Positions 51,128 to 60,418 of a stretch of DNA of 64,000 nucleotides are shown here, piece after piece. The notes under the pieces are model-generated. The model saw only the letters and a list, made by a program, of their open reading frames with translations. It was not told the origin of the DNA and did not search any database. The position numbers and the translations under genes are program-made. The stretch covers positions 62,001 through 126,000 of the forward strand of contig JAQWPL010000029.1 in NCBI GenBank assembly GCA_029245395.1, given 5' to 3'. How positions within the stretch are numbered: the first letter of the stretch is position 1; each line of letters begins with the position of its first letter. This DNA is from Gammaproteobacteria bacterium. GTDB taxonomy: Bacteria > Pseudomonadota > Gammaproteobacteria > Pseudomonadales > Pseudohongiellaceae.

Positions 51128-53212
51128 TCACCAGATTTTTACTCTCTCTTCCGGAGGTAAATACATGGCATCACCTGGTTCAATATTAAAAGCTGAGTAC
51201 CAGGCATCGAAATTTCTGACCACGCCATTGGAGCGCGCTTCACTATGGGAATGGGGGTCTGAAGTAATACGCATTTCAAGGTTTTCATCCCGGTAGAGTC
51301 TTCGCCATATCTGGGCCCAGCCCATGAAGAAACGTTGATCCCCTGTGAGGCCATCAATGACGGGGGCTGATTCGCCGTTAAGTGACATATGGTAGGCCTG
51401 GTAGGCAACTGCCAGCCCCGACAGATCGCCAATATTTTCGCCAAGGGTGAATGCTCCATTGAGAAATTTCTCCGGCAACACTTCAAACTGATTGTATTGA
51501 GCTACCAGGTTATCAGCGCGGGAGGTAAAGGCTTGCGCATCTTCTTCTGTCCACCAGTCACGCAGATTGCCGTCCCCATCGGATTTGCGACCCTGGTCAT
51601 CAAAGCCATGACTGAATTCATGCCCGATAACCGCGCCGATTGCACCGTAATTTACGGCACCGTCGGCATCCACATTGAAAAAGGGTGGCTGCAGAATCGC
51701 CGCTGGAAAGACAATTTCATTCATAGGCGGGTTGTAATAGGCATTGACTGTATGCGGTGTCATAAACCATTCACCACGATTAATCGGACCACCTAATTTC
51801 GCCAGCTCCCGATTATGCTCAACCCGGCGAGAGCGTAGCACATTACCAATCAGGTCTGACGCATCCACTGTCAGCGCGGAATAATCTTTCCATTCTTCCG
51901 GATAACCAATCTTGGTGGTGAATTTTGCCAACTTTTCCTGTGCCTGGGCTTTGGTGGGCGGAGTCATCCATTCCAGGTCATTAATTCCAACACGGAATGC
52001 TTCGCGCAGATTTTCAATCAGATCATCCATGCGCACTTTAGCCTGTTCCTGGAAGTGTTTTTCAACATACAGATTGCCAACCACCTCACCGAGAGAGCCG
52101 TCGACCCTGTCCACTCCGCGTTTCCATCGCGGCCGCATTTCTTCCAACCCGGATAACGTGCGATCGTAGAATTCAAAGTTCGCCTGGACAAAATCGTCAT
52201 TGAGATAACTGGCCAGGGAGTCCACAAATTTGAAACTGGTGTAGTCCTTCCACTGAGCAAGGCTGATGTCGTTCCAGATTCCGTTAAAATCTTCGATAAA
52301 GCTTGGCTGGCGAACAACATAAGAAGTTTCGGTAATACCAATTGCCGTAATGAAATCGCCCCAATCAATATCAGCTGTCAGTCCATTAAGGTCATCCAGA
52401 GACATCTTGTTATAGGTCAGCTCACGCTGACGGTTTTTAACCCGATCCCAATGCGCCTGGGCAATCAGAAACTCGATGGCCAGTACAGAGTCAGCTGCTT
52501 GCGCAGCACGTTCATATCCAGCAAGCTCCAACACTGTTCCAATAAATTCTCTGTAAGCAGCTCGAGCCAGTGCGTGCGACTCATCGTCTTCTGTCAGGTA
52601 CCAATCACGGTCTGGCAAGCCCAAACCGTCCTGTGACAAGTAGCTTATATACTGATCAGACTGCATGGCATCATTGTTGACATAAACACCCAAAGGCATC
52701 TGCACGCCAATATGGTTTAGCTCCACCATTTTCACCAACAGCTCATTTCTGCTTCCTATGGCATCGATTTCAGCCAATGTGGACTGCAGTGGCTCGGCTC
52801 CCAAAGATTCAATAGTGTCGGTATCCATGAAACTGGCGAAAAAGTCGCCCACTTTCTGGGCATCAGTACCCTCCTGGGCGTTCTGCTCTGCCGCTTCTTC
52901 AATGATAATGCGCAGACTTGCTTCAGCTTCATCAGCAAGGTGGGTAAATGAGCCGAAATTGGATTTATCCGCAGGAAGAACCGTGGTGTCCAACCAAACA
53001 CCATTTACATAGCGATAAAAATCATCGCCCGGACCAATACTGGTATCAAAATTTTGCACTTCGATGCCTGATACTAAAACAGCATCTCCAGGATTTGACA
53101 TGGAATCTTCAGCAATCCCTGAGGATTGCTCAGTTGTGCTTTCACCTGTGCATGCGCCCAGGAGCAATAGCGCGAAAAGAGTAATGTTTCTGGAATGGCT
53201 TGTGAAAATCAT
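51128..53212 (-). CDS. M13 family metallopeptidase (neprilysin/PepO-like) lipoprotein
   Basis: The ATG at 53212 follows AGGATC and begins a lipoprotein leader (HSRNITLFALLLLGACTG). The 694-residue product has the M13 N-terminal domain (GDDFYRYVNGVWLDTTVLPA) and zinc peptidase motifs: AVIGHEFSHGFDDQGRKSDG (HExxH, His about 531), and GENIGDLSGLAVAYQAYHMS (about 591; the third zinc ligand Glu). The C-terminal block FFMGWAQIWRRLYRDENLEM and the ending PPEERVKIW are typical. It degrades peptides in the periplasm or at the outer membrane. Confidence 0.94.
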   Translation of the reverse strand: MIFTSHSRNITLFALLLLGACTGESTTEQSSGIAEDSMSNPGDAVLVSGIEVQNFDTSIGPGDDFYRYVNGVWLDTTVLPADKSNFGSFTHLADEAEASLRIIIEEAAEQNAQEGTDAQKVGDFFASFMDTDTIESLGAEPLQSTLAEIDAIGSRNELLVKMVELNHIGVQMPLGVYVNNDAMQSDQYISYLSQDGLGLPDRDWYLTEDDESHALARAAYREFIGTVLELAGYERAAQAADSVLAIEFLIAQAHWDRVKNRQRELTYNKMSLDDLNGLTADIDWGDFITAIGITETSYVVRQPSFIEDFNGIWNDISLAQWKDYTSFKFVDSLASYLNDDFVQANFEFYDRTLSGLEEMRPRWKRGVDRVDGSLGEVVGNLYVEKHFQEQAKVRMDDLIENLREAFRVGINDLEWMTPPTKAQAQEKLAKFTTKIGYPEEWKDYSALTVDASDLIGNVLRSRRVEHNRELAKLGGPINRGEWFMTPHTVNAYYNPPMNEIVFPAAILQPPFFNVDADGAVNYGAIGAVIGHEFSHGFDDQGRKSDGDGNLRDWWTEEDAQAFTSRADNLVAQYNQFEVLPEKFLNGAFTLGENIGDLSGLAVAYQAYHMSLNGESAPVIDGLTGDQRFFMGWAQIWRRLYRDENLEMRITSDPHSHSEARSNGVVRNFDAWYSAFNIEPGDAMYLPPEERVKIW

Positions 53213-53437
53213 GATCCTGACTCTCTGTTGTTGTGTATTGGCGTTAAAAAGTTTCTTTGAATAAGTATTTGAGCAATCAAAGGCAGACCAGTATATAAGC
53301 ACTCAACTCAAAAGGGCAAAGACAGGATTACTGAATTATATGTTGATTGGGTTTGGACGATGCTAATGCGACACTTTGACTGCGACTTTTACCAACTATA
53401 ACTTGATCAGAGCAATCTTTTGACTAAAGAATACAGG

Positions 53438-53992
53438 TTACGCGTTTTTTCCAGTGCGGAAAAAATGTTCTCTGTAATGGCGCAATTCCTCAATAGAATC
53501 CTTGATGTCCTCAAGGGCTATATGAGCACTTTGCTTGGTTAATCCATCTGTAATATCTGGCCGCCAGCGCTTGGCAAGTTCCTTGATAGAACTCACATCA
53601 AGATTGCGGTAGTGGAAAAAGTTTTCCAGTGCTGGCATATAGCGGGCCAGGAAACGTCGATCCTGACAGATGCTGTTACCGCACATGGGAGAAAAACCGG
53701 ACTCACAATACTGGCTGAGGAATTTAAGTGTTGCCTGCTCAGCTTCATTTTCATTGTTTAGGCTCACTCGAACCCGCTCAATTAAACCGGAAGCCCCATG
53801 GTGACGTTTATTCCAGTCATCCAGGCCTGCCATAACCTCAGCAGACTGGTGAATGGCGAGCACGGGGCCCTCTGCAATAACCTGTAGATCTGTATTGGTA
53901 ATGATTGTGGCGATTTCAATGATCCGGTCAGACTCAGGAATCAGGCCAGTCATTTCCAGATCAATCCAGATAAGGTGCTGCTTTTTGTCCAT
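53438..53992 (-). CDS. orn: Oligoribonuclease
   Basis: This 184-residue DEDDh exonuclease starts [20 protein letters not shown] (DLEMTGL), with [40 protein letters not shown] and [17 protein letters not shown], where the catalytic His and Asp lie. Orn degrades 2-5 nucleotide RNAs, including pGpG from c-di-GMP turnover. It is divergent from rsgA, sharing a 48-base intergenic region. Confidence 0.97.
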   Translation of the reverse strand: MDKKQHLIWIDLEMTGLIPESDRIIEIATIITNTDLQVIAEGPVLAIHQSAEVMAGLDDWNKRHHGASGLIERVRVSLNNENEAEQATLKFLSQYCESGFSPMCGNSICQDRRFLARYMPALENFFHYRNLDVSSIKELAKRWRPDITDGLTKQSAHIALEDIKDSIEELRHYREHFFRTGKNA

Positions 53993-54040
53993 ATCTCATT
54001 TTGTACTGCTATTTAAAGTTGAAGGATTGTAACAAAGGCA

Positions 54041-55108
54041 ATGATAATATGCCTTATGAAAAAGAAGCAGCTCAACCGACGCCAGCTCTGGCGAATTCAA
54101 AAAATGCAAAATGCGTATGCCGAAAGAGCCGCAAAAAAAGAATCGCGCATAGTTCAGGAAAGAGATCAGCAAATAGAACAGGGCATTGATTCCTCAAGTC
54201 TGGGGGATGATCAAAAAGGCATAGTCATTTCCAATTTTGGTCAGCAACTGGATATTGAAGCCTTGGATGGAGAAGGCCAGGGAAAGGTACACAGGTGTTT
54301 TCAGCGCTCGAATATTGACTCACTTGTAACAGGCGATTACGTCATCTGGCAATCTGGCGATCCAGTAGGCGTTGTAACGGCCGCGCTGCCCAGAAATAAT
54401 TTTCTCGAACGACCTTCTGCACTGGGCGAACTAAAGCCTGTTGCTGCCAATATAGATTACATCGTTATTGTCATAGCGCCTTTACCAGAACCATTTGGAA
54501 ATCTGATAGACCGTTATCTTGTGGCCGCAGAGCATTACCAGATCAAGCCTCTAATTCTGTTGAATAAATCTGATCTCATTGATGAGACTAACCGTGAAGC
54601 GCTTGAAGCACTGTTGGGCATCTATAAAGATATTGGCTATGAAGTGCAGCAAGTTTCTACCAAAACCGGGAGTAACCTTGAACAATTAAATTCGAGTTTG
54701 CAAAACAACACCTCGGTTTTCGTCGGCCAGTCTGGTGTAGGCAAGTCAGCACTGGTTAATATCCTGCTCCCAGATGCCAACACACAAGTGGGCGCATTAT
54801 CAGCTAATAGAGACAAAGGCAGGCATACCACAACCTCGGCACGACTTTTTCATTTTCCTGAGGGCGGCGATTTAATTGATTCACCCGGTATACGCGAATT
54901 TCATTTGGAACATATCAACCACGATACCCTGTTAAATGGCTTCATCGAATTCCACCCTTTCCTGGGGCTTTGTAAATTCCGTGACTGCAAGCATGAACAG
55001 GAACCTGGCTGCAGCATCAATCAAGCCGCAAGCAATAATGAAATTCATCCGGCAAGAATTAAAAGCTATCAATCAATCCGACAAACATTGACTGATGCTG
55101 TCTATTAA
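54041..55108 (+). CDS. rsgA: Small ribosomal subunit biogenesis GTPase RsgA
   Basis: This 355-residue circularly permuted GTPase has an N-terminal OB domain (GIVISNFGQQLDIEALDGEG), then G4 (KPLILLNKSDLID), G1 (VFVGQSGVGKSALVNILLPD), G3 (DLIDSPGIREFHL) and a C-terminal Cys/His zinc region (HPFLGLCKFRDCKHEQEPGC). It matures the 30S subunit. The ATG at 54041 has AAAGG upstream; the ATG at 54056 is where homologues commonly start, so the first five residues are uncertain. Confidence 0.95.
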   Translation: MIICLMKKKQLNRRQLWRIQKMQNAYAERAAKKESRIVQERDQQIEQGIDSSSLGDDQKGIVISNFGQQLDIEALDGEGQGKVHRCFQRSNIDSLVTGDYVIWQSGDPVGVVTAALPRNNFLERPSALGELKPVAANIDYIVIVIAPLPEPFGNLIDRYLVAAEHYQIKPLILLNKSDLIDETNREALEALLGIYKDIGYEVQQVSTKTGSNLEQLNSSLQNNTSVFVGQSGVGKSALVNILLPDANTQVGALSANRDKGRHTTTSARLFHFPEGGDLIDSPGIREFHLEHINHDTLLNGFIEFHPFLGLCKFRDCKHEQEPGCSINQAASNNEIHPARIKSYQSIRQTLTDAVY

Positions 55109-55193
55109 TAAAGCTAAACAAAATTGCGAATGAGAGTTTCACCAACAACGGACCAATCAGTTAGAATCCAGCTTTCCCTGAAGTACTTTGCCA

Positions 55194-56015
55194 ATGTCAC
55201 AATCCCCAGAACTTATAATCGAACCCGAGAGTCTTGAAAAAATCCTGGGTGACGAGAATCTGCTGATAATAGATGTTTGTCAGGCCAGTACCTATGAACA
55301 AATTCATGTACCTGGCGCAGTGCACGTCAACCCTGCTGAGCTGGTTAGCGGGATACCCCCTGCATCAGGCAAGCTACCGGATATTACACAGCTGGAAAGA
55401 GTTTTTTCCCGCATAGGATACAACCCGGACAAACATATCGTCGCTTATGATGATGAAGGTGGTGGCTGGGCCGGCCGCTTAATCTGGACACTGGATATCA
55501 TTGGCCACCGGCATTATTCCTACCTGAATGGCGGCATTCACGCCTGGTATAAAGAGGACCATCCTGTAGAAAGTGAGCCAGTAGTGGCAATCCCCAGTGA
55601 GGTCAGCTTGACGCTTGATATGTCAGCAAGAGCGGAACTGGTGCAGGTGCTGGCTTCTCTGGAAGATGATCACTGCAAAATATGGGATGCACGCACCTAT
55701 GAGGAATACGTGGGTACCAAACAATCTTCTGCCCGAGCAGGACATATTCCAGGGGCTGTAAACCTGGACTGGCTGGAAACCATGGACAGATCACGTAACC
55801 TGAGACTGCTGCCATTACCGCGCCTGAAAGAAATGCTGACTACCATCGGTATAACCGAAGGCGACACTATAATTACCCATTGCCAAACCCATCACCGGTC
55901 AGGTCTGACTTACCTGATAGCCAAGGCACTTGGTTTCAGCGTCAGGGCCTATGACGGCTCTTGGTCGGAATGGGGAAACTTACCTGATACGCCTGTTGAA
56001 ACTGGCGAATCCTGA
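55194..56015 (+). CDS. rhdA: Thiosulfate sulfurtransferase RhdA-like
   Basis: This 273-residue tandem rhodanese has an inactive N-terminal domain (LLIIDVCQASTYEQIHVPGA) and an active C-terminal domain with the loop THCQTHHRSGLTYLIAKALG. The Cys of CQTHHRS is the catalytic residue, as in Azotobacter RhdA. The ATG at 55194 is preferred over a TTG at 55188. The orn-rsgA-rhodanese-psd order is typical of pseudomonads. A sulfur-transfer role is expected; the physiological acceptor is unknown. Confidence 0.9.
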   Translation: MSQSPELIIEPESLEKILGDENLLIIDVCQASTYEQIHVPGAVHVNPAELVSGIPPASGKLPDITQLERVFSRIGYNPDKHIVAYDDEGGGWAGRLIWTLDIIGHRHYSYLNGGIHAWYKEDHPVESEPVVAIPSEVSLTLDMSARAELVQVLASLEDDHCKIWDARTYEEYVGTKQSSARAGHIPGAVNLDWLETMDRSRNLRLLPLPRLKEMLTTIGITEGDTIITHCQTHHRSGLTYLIAKALGFSVRAYDGSWSEWGNLPDTPVETGES

Positions 56016-56044
56016 AATAAATCAGTGATTAAATTTAACGCCAG

Positions 56045-56911
56045 ATGAAATCCTTGTTCATTATTTTTCAGTACCTCGCACCCCAGCACCTGTTGTCACG
56101 ACTTGTTGGCAAGTTAGCCAATGCCAATACAGTCTGGCTGAAAAATACCTGCATCAGGAAATTCATCAAGCGTTACGGCGTTAATATGGAAGAGGCAATC
56201 CATGCGAACCCGGATGATTACACGACATTTAATAATTTTTTTACCCGTGCATTGAAACCCGGCACACGACCGATTGCAGAACCCATGGATGCTATGGTCA
56301 GTCCGGCCGATGGTGTGATCAGTGCAAGCGGTGACATCTCAGCCGATCGACTTATCCAGGCCAAAGATAAAACGTTTTCGCTGACTGCTTTGCTGGGCGG
56401 AGATGATCAGGACGCCGAGGCATTCCTGGACGGCTCTTTTTTTACTGTTTACCTGTCACCTAAAGACTATCACCGCGTGCATATGCCTTGTTCAGCGCAA
56501 CTGAAGAAAATGTTGTATGTGCCAGGCAAACTATTTTCCGTAAACCAGACAACAAGCGAAAACATTCCTGATCTGTTCGCCCGTAACGAGCGCGCTGTAT
56601 GCCTTTTTGACTCGGATGCTGGCCCCCTGGCTATTGTGCTGGTAGGCGCCATGATTGTTGCTGGCATCGAAACACCCTGGGCAGGCCAGGTTGCGCCTGC
56701 AAATCATGGTGCCAGCACTAGCGATTACTTGCATCAGCAACCCGCTATTCAATTGGGTAAAGGGGAGGAAATGGGAAGATTCAAATTGGGGTCGACTGTC
56801 ATCGTGCTTGTTGGACCCGGCGCAGTTCTCTGGCAGGATGAATTACAGGAAAACAGTGTTGTACGGATGGGCGAGGCGCTGGGGACGATAACCGAACCCG
56901 TCACTTACTAA
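56045..56911 (+). CDS. psd: Phosphatidylserine decarboxylase
   Basis: This 288-residue protein shows FNNFFTRALKPGTRPIAEPM, VSPADGVISASG, FTVYLSPKDYHRVHMPCSAQ and the autocleavage motif LGST in RFKLGSTVIVLVGPGA. The Ser of LGST becomes the pyruvoyl group. Psd is a membrane-associated enzyme that makes phosphatidylethanolamine. It follows the rhodanese gene by 29 bases and is the last gene of the plus-strand run. Confidence 0.96.
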   Translation: MKSLFIIFQYLAPQHLLSRLVGKLANANTVWLKNTCIRKFIKRYGVNMEEAIHANPDDYTTFNNFFTRALKPGTRPIAEPMDAMVSPADGVISASGDISADRLIQAKDKTFSLTALLGGDDQDAEAFLDGSFFTVYLSPKDYHRVHMPCSAQLKKMLYVPGKLFSVNQTTSENIPDLFARNERAVCLFDSDAGPLAIVLVGAMIVAGIETPWAGQVAPANHGASTSDYLHQQPAIQLGKGEEMGRFKLGSTVIVLVGPGAVLWQDELQENSVVRMGEALGTITEPVTY

Positions 56912-56915
56912 CGAG

Positions 56916-57524
56916 TTATTCTTTCCAGGGGTCCTGCCCTTCTTTCTCCGCTTCTTTCTCTATTTCTTTTTCTGATTCTTTATTTTCTTCTTCCGTTATT
57001 GCCTTGTAAGCAGCGACCTCTTTTAATTGATCAGTTGTTAAAGGTGGCTGTTTGATCACCAGGGTGCGGGCGATTTTGTCATGAAAACCTTGCTTACGTT
57101 TATCAAAAGCTACCCAGATAAACCCCAAAAGCAACGGCAGGATTGAAACGTAATAGCCAAAATACCGCAACACCAGTCTGCCAAATGGCGGATGCCCGAG
57201 TGTCTTCTCATCAACGATATAGATCCCCATCATTATTTTTCCGGGAGTGGCAGAGCGGTACTGCCAGAATATAATGACCGCAATTATTGGCAGGACGTAA
57301 TTAATCACGTCATAAGCGAGCCCAGGAGACTCAGTAGTTAGCAACACTCCCGGCCCATAGAAAATCAGCAAGAGGGGAACCAGGACAAGAATCAGCAGCA
57401 CTGAATCCAGCACGGAAGCAAGAAAGCGAATCCAGAAACCTGCATATTCCACTTCAGGCATAGTGTATTCAGCTTCCGCGTCATCATTGGCGGCCTGATT
57501 GTTATTGTTGTCTTGTGACTCCAT
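56916..57524 (-). CDS. RDD family membrane protein
   Basis: The ATG at 57524 has GGTGA six bases upstream. The 202-residue product is an RDD protein: FWIRFLASVLDSVLLILVLV (the conserved Arg/Asp), VINYVLPIIAVIIFWQYRSA, TPGKIMMGIYIVDEKT and RYFGYYVSILPLLLGFIWVA, FDKRKQGFHDKIARTLVI. The C-terminus is strongly Glu/Lys-rich (EEENKESEKEIEKEAEKEGQ). RDD proteins are often Na+/H+ antiport-like or of unknown role. It ends five bases after the psd stop on the other strand. Confidence 0.87.
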   Translation of the reverse strand: MESQDNNNNQAANDDAEAEYTMPEVEYAGFWIRFLASVLDSVLLILVLVPLLLIFYGPGVLLTTESPGLAYDVINYVLPIIAVIIFWQYRSATPGKIMMGIYIVDEKTLGHPPFGRLVLRYFGYYVSILPLLLGFIWVAFDKRKQGFHDKIARTLVIKQPPLTTDQLKEVAAYKAITEEENKESEKEIEKEAEKEGQDPWKE

Positions 57525-57615
57525 AGTCTTCACCGATCAAAGTCAGCTCACCTGACTATTTCTCATCTTAGCATGATTGAATTGATTCACTTTCCTACAA
57601 GGAACACGGCCCGGT

Positions 57616-58581
57616 TCAGGCTATATCAATAGGAAACGCCATGACTTCCTGTATTTTTTTTGCTCCTGTGTGCAGCATGAGCAGCCGATCCACACCCAAA
57701 GCCACACCAGAGCATTCCGGAAGTCCGTGTCGCAGCGCAGCGAGAAAATTCTCATCTACAGGGTATTCCGGCAGACCCAAATCGCTACGCCGGGCAAGCT
57801 CCATCTGAAATCGATTGTCTTGCTCATCGGCATCGGTCAATTCCTGATAACCGTTGGCCAGCTCCATGCCACTAATGACCAGTTCAAAGCGCAAGGCCAC
57901 AGGTAAGCTGTCTTCATCTGTATCGATTGTGGCCAGCGCCGCTTGTGTAGGTGGGTAGTGGGTAATAAAGACTGGCTCTTGTAGTTCCGGCTGAATGCAA
58001 TGACTGAATAACAGATCCAGCCAGTGATCCGGGTCATTGCTTTGCATGCTGACGTCCAGTTTGCCCCTGGCCACTGCTTGTAATTGGTCAAGTGATGTTG
58101 ACCAGGGATCTATTTCCAGTTCGCGCAAAAATAGACTCCTGTAGGTAATCCGCTGCGCATTTGATTTGCCCAATACTTCCCCAATAAATGTATCAACTTC
58201 ATCCATGAGCGCCGTCATGGCGAAACCTGGGCGGTACCATTCCAGCAGTGTGAACTCGGGATTATGCTGCTTTCCAGCCTCGCCATTACGAAAGGATCTG
58301 GCTAACTGGTATATCGGACCGCTGCCTGCAGCAAGCAGACGTTTCATGGCAAACTCAGGAGACGTTTGCAGAAAAAATTCCGCAGACTGATCGGCGCCGA
58401 TATCCAACGAGGCTGTGACAGGATGTAGAGAAGGCTCAGTACCAGCTGACCGGGAAAGAATTGGTGTGTCTACTTCCAGAATATGACGGGATTCAAAAAA
58501 AAGACGAATTTGCCGGAGCAGGGCTGCCCTAGCTTTCAACATGTCGGGATCAGTAAGTGGTTGCCAATTCTGTTGACTCAT
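57616..58581 (-). CDS. epmA: Elongation factor P--(R)-beta-lysine ligase EpmA (PoxA/GenX)
   Basis: The ATG at 58581 has CAGGG seven bases upstream and fits the length of EpmA (321 residues). The core is a truncated class II lysyl-tRNA synthetase lacking the anticodon-binding domain: RQIRLFFESRHILEVDTPIL, SRSAGTEPSLHPV, QTSPEFAMKRLLAAGSGPIY, SFRNGEAGKQHNPEFTLLEW and the class II motif 3 ECSGVALGVDRLLMLHTGAK. It attaches beta-lysine to Lys34 of EF-P. It is followed by efp 64 bases away on the same strand. Confidence 0.95.
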   Translation of the reverse strand: MSQQNWQPLTDPDMLKARAALLRQIRLFFESRHILEVDTPILSRSAGTEPSLHPVTASLDIGADQSAEFFLQTSPEFAMKRLLAAGSGPIYQLARSFRNGEAGKQHNPEFTLLEWYRPGFAMTALMDEVDTFIGEVLGKSNAQRITYRSLFLRELEIDPWSTSLDQLQAVARGKLDVSMQSNDPDHWLDLLFSHCIQPELQEPVFITHYPPTQAALATIDTDEDSLPVALRFELVISGMELANGYQELTDADEQDNRFQMELARRSDLGLPEYPVDENFLAALRHGLPECSGVALGVDRLLMLHTGAKKIQEVMAFPIDIA

Positions 58582-58645
58582 TGTCATACCCTGGCAGCAC
58601 TTTTTAATACACGTTGCATCTCTCGTTTTAACAACAGGCAGCAGA

Positions 58646-59218
58646 TTATTTCTTGACCCGGTTCTGATACTCCCCGGTGCGCGTGTCGATACGCAGGACA
58701 TCGCCAATTTCCACAAAAAGGGGCACTTTGGCCGAAAAACCAGTGCTCAAGGTGGCAGGCTTGGTGCCACCCTGCGCCGTATCCCCTTTTAAACCAGGAT
58801 CTGTGTCCGTAACTTCCAGTTCTACAAAATTGGCTGGCATCACTGAAATAGGTGCATCATTCCAGGAAATGACCATGTAGGAATCCTGCTCTTTCAGCCA
58901 ATTAATTGCATCCTGCACGGCATTTTTATCGGCGGCTACCTGTTCATAACTGCCGTCTGTTTTCATGAAATGCCAGAACTCGCCATCGCTGTACAGGTAT
59001 TCCATGTCTGTTTCAATAACGTCGGCAGCTTCCAGCGATTCACCGGATTTGAAAGTACGCTCCCAGACTCTGCCATTTAACAGATTTCTTAATTTGACCC
59101 GGCTGAAAGCCTGTCCTTTTCCTGGTTTGACAAATTCGTTTTCCAAAATGGAACAAGGGTCACCATCAAGAAGCACTTTCAAGCCAGATTTAAATTCATT
59201 GGTTGAAAAAGTTGCCAT
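58646..59218 (-). CDS. efp: Elongation factor P
   Basis: This 190-residue protein starts [20 protein letters not shown] and carries [20 protein letters not shown] with the modified Lys at position 34. Other blocks are [40 protein letters not shown] and [23 protein letters not shown] relieves ribosome stalling at polyproline. Its modification genes epmA and epmB flank it. Confidence 0.98.
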   Translation of the reverse strand: MATFSTNEFKSGLKVLLDGDPCSILENEFVKPGKGQAFSRVKLRNLLNGRVWERTFKSGESLEAADVIETDMEYLYSDGEFWHFMKTDGSYEQVAADKNAVQDAINWLKEQDSYMVISWNDAPISVMPANFVELEVTDTDPGLKGDTAQGGTKPATLSTGFSAKVPLFVEIGDVLRIDTRTGEYQNRVKK

Positions 59219-59339
59219 GAAAATCTCTCACAAAAACTTGCTGCTGGAAAAGTTGGGCATGATACCTAGGACAGGACAAGAGTGCTACTATTCAGGCCAT
59301 TCCTGATGCATGCAAAACCATTTCACAAGGGTGTAATTC

Positions 59340-60350
59340 TTGACACAACCGGCAATGATACAAACGACAAATGATAGCAGCTGGCAGGAAATTCTGGCCG
59401 GCACTATAAAGAACACTGAGGAACTCTGCCGTCGACTGGACTTGAAACAAGATGCCCTGCCCGCTGACCACCCGTTGTTAAAAAATTTTCCCGTTAGAGT
59501 TCCTGCCCCATTTCTAGCTCGTATGGAAATTGGAAATCCCAATGACCCTCTCCTGCTCCAGGTTTTTCCCGGCGCTGCAGAAGCCAACAGTACACCTGGC
59601 TTTATTAATGACCCCCTGGAAGAGTCCAACGCCAATCCCCATCCAGGCATTTTGCATAAATACAAAGGCAGGGCTCTACTGCTGGTTACTTCCAGTTGTG
59701 CCATTCATTGCCGGTATTGTTTCAGAAGGCATTTTCCCTACGCCGATAATCTGCCTGGCCGGCAACACTGGCGGGAAAGTCTGGACTACATCGCTAACGA
59801 TACCAGCCTCAGTGAAATAATTTTCAGCGGTGGAGACCCCCTTACCCTTCCGGATGCTTACCTCGGATGGTTTATTGAAGAGCTGTCACGCTTTGATCAT
59901 ATCAAGCGCATTCGCTTGCATACCCGCCTGCCCATCATGATTCCTCAACGTATCACTGAATCACTGTGCGAATTATTGGCAAATCCCAGATTCCAGACTA
60001 TTCTGGTATTACACAGCAATCATCCCGGGGAATTTGACGTTGAAGTGGATGAGGCTTGCCAAAAACTGAGCCAGGCTGGTGTGTGCCTGTTAAACCAGAG
60101 CGTGTTGTTAAAAGGGATTAATGATTCCCCGGCGACTCTTGCAGCCTTAAGTGAAAGGCTTTTTTCAGCCGGTGTACTACCGTATTACTTGCACTTGCTT
60201 GACCGTGTTATTGGGGCAGCCCATTTTGAAGTCAATGAGAAAGACGCCAGTGTGTTGATGAAAAAACTCCAGGCGACTCTGCCTGGTTATCTGGTACCAA
60301 AACTGGTCAGGGAAATTCCAGGGGAGGCTGCAAAAACCCTGGCTGTGTAA
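59340..60350 (+). CDS. epmB: L-lysine 2,3-aminomutase EpmB (KamA-like)
   Basis: This 336-residue radical SAM enzyme has SSCAIHCRYCFRRHFPYADN (CxxxCxxC cluster), EIIFSGGDPLTLPDAYLGWF, RIRLHTRLPIMIPQRITESL and LNQSVLLKGINDSPATLAAL. It isomerises L-lysine to (R)-beta-lysine, the substrate of EpmA. A TTG start with AAGGGTG eight bases upstream is used; an ATG at 59355 is also possible. It is divergent from efp. No epmC (hydroxylase) is in the window. Confidence 0.95.
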   Translation: MTQPAMIQTTNDSSWQEILAGTIKNTEELCRRLDLKQDALPADHPLLKNFPVRVPAPFLARMEIGNPNDPLLLQVFPGAAEANSTPGFINDPLEESNANPHPGILHKYKGRALLLVTSSCAIHCRYCFRRHFPYADNLPGRQHWRESLDYIANDTSLSEIIFSGGDPLTLPDAYLGWFIEELSRFDHIKRIRLHTRLPIMIPQRITESLCELLANPRFQTILVLHSNHPGEFDVEVDEACQKLSQAGVCLLNQSVLLKGINDSPATLAALSERLFSAGVLPYYLHLLDRVIGAAHFEVNEKDASVLMKKLQATLPGYLVPKLVREIPGEAAKTLAV

Positions 60351-60418
60351 AATCGTTTTTTCAGATTCTGTCTCAGACTCAGATATTTAGAACAAGAACA
60401 GGAAAAGGAATTTAAGTC

